This document shows, piece by piece, positions 6,432 to 6,581 of a stretch of DNA of 6,581 nucleotides. The DNA is taken from positions 1 through 6,581 of the forward strand of contig DBCE01000187.1 of NCBI GenBank assembly GCA_002292895.1. Reading direction: 5' to 3'. How positions within the stretch are numbered: the stretch's first letter is position 1; each line of letters begins with the position of its first letter. The position numbers were made by a program, and so were the translations under genes. A model generated the notes under the pieces. It was not told the DNA's origin and made no database searches. It saw only the letters and a list, made by a program, of their open reading frames with translations. Source of the stretch: Phycisphaerales bacterium UBA966. Its GTDB lineage: Bacteria > Planctomycetota > Phycisphaerae > Phycisphaerales > SM1A02.

Positions 6432-6581
6432 TTATCCCACCCGCTCGGCGCCTGCTTCGCGCCCCATCAGGTCGCGGATGGCGTGAGCCGGGGTGGTGCC
6501 GTGAAAGAGAATCGACTCCACCGCGCGCACGATGGGCATATCCACCCCGTGTCGCTCGGCAAGTGCAAGCAATGCGTGCGA
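6432..6581 (-). CDS. gpsA: Glycerol-3-phosphate dehydrogenase, C-terminal fragment (cut by window edge)
   Basis: The last 49 codons and TAA stop of a gene that enters from the right edge. The translated tail contains ALLALAERHGVDMPIV, then AVESILFHGTTPAHAIRDLMGRE. This matches the end of NAD(P)+-dependent glycerol-3-phosphate dehydrogenase, where a helix with RHGVxMPI is followed by a VLFxGxxPxxAxxxLMxRE ending. The enzyme reduces dihydroxyacetone phosphate to sn-glycerol 3-phosphate for phospholipid synthesis in the cytoplasm. The nucleotide-binding and catalytic parts lie outside the window, so integrity cannot be judged. It ends 85 bases before the ATPase start on the same strand, which allows read-through into the ATPase and ribbon genes. 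The identification rests on this short tail and on family knowledge. Confidence 0.85.
   Translation of the reverse strand, partial: SHALLALAERHGVDMPIVRAVESILFHGTTPAHAIRDLMGREAGAERVG

Overview
The window looks like chromosomal DNA of a GC-rich bacterium, most likely a member of the Planctomycetota and perhaps the Phycisphaerae. The pointers are two membrane proteins that open with a zinc ribbon of the form CxRCxYxL...LPG...RCPEC, a style I associate with that phylum, and the lack of a recognisable Shine-Dalgarno sequence in front of any of the four complete genes. The taxonomic call is an inference; no rRNA or other phylogenetic marker is present.

Layout, left to right. Positions 1-108 are a leader with a strong A-tract/stem/T-tract hairpin (45-76) and no supportable gene. 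Positions 109-1182 (+) encode a class I fructose-bisphosphate aldolase of the FbaB/DhnA type. After a 46-base gap holding a second hairpin (1190-1211), 1229-2797 (+) encodes a 522-residue membrane protein with two zinc ribbons and about four membrane segments. Six bases beyond its stop, on the opposite strand, lies the end of 2804-4279 (-), a 491-residue paralogue with one ribbon. Upstream of that on the same strand, 18 bases away, is 4298-6346 (-), an 8-helix P1B-like P-type ATPase. After an 85-base gap comes the 3' end of gpsA (6432-6581, -), cut by the window edge.

How the genes relate. There are two convergent groups: fbaB then ribbon protein from the left, and gpsA then ATPase then ribbon protein from the right. 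The two ribbon paralogues meet tail to tail, each being the last gene of its group, and their 5' ends are still similar at DNA level, forming an imperfect inverted repeat. FbaB makes dihydroxyacetone phosphate and GpsA consumes it, so central carbon and phospholipid-precursor genes flank the uncharacterised pair.

The most unusual items are (1) the ATPase, which has a complete catalytic engine and P1B topology but has TPG instead of CPC/CPH/SPC/TPC in the ion-binding membrane helix and only one cysteine in the whole protein, so its cargo is probably not a thiol-ligated heavy metal; and (2) the pair of ribbon/membrane paralogues of unknown function. No CRISPR array, mobile element, tRNA or rRNA was seen.
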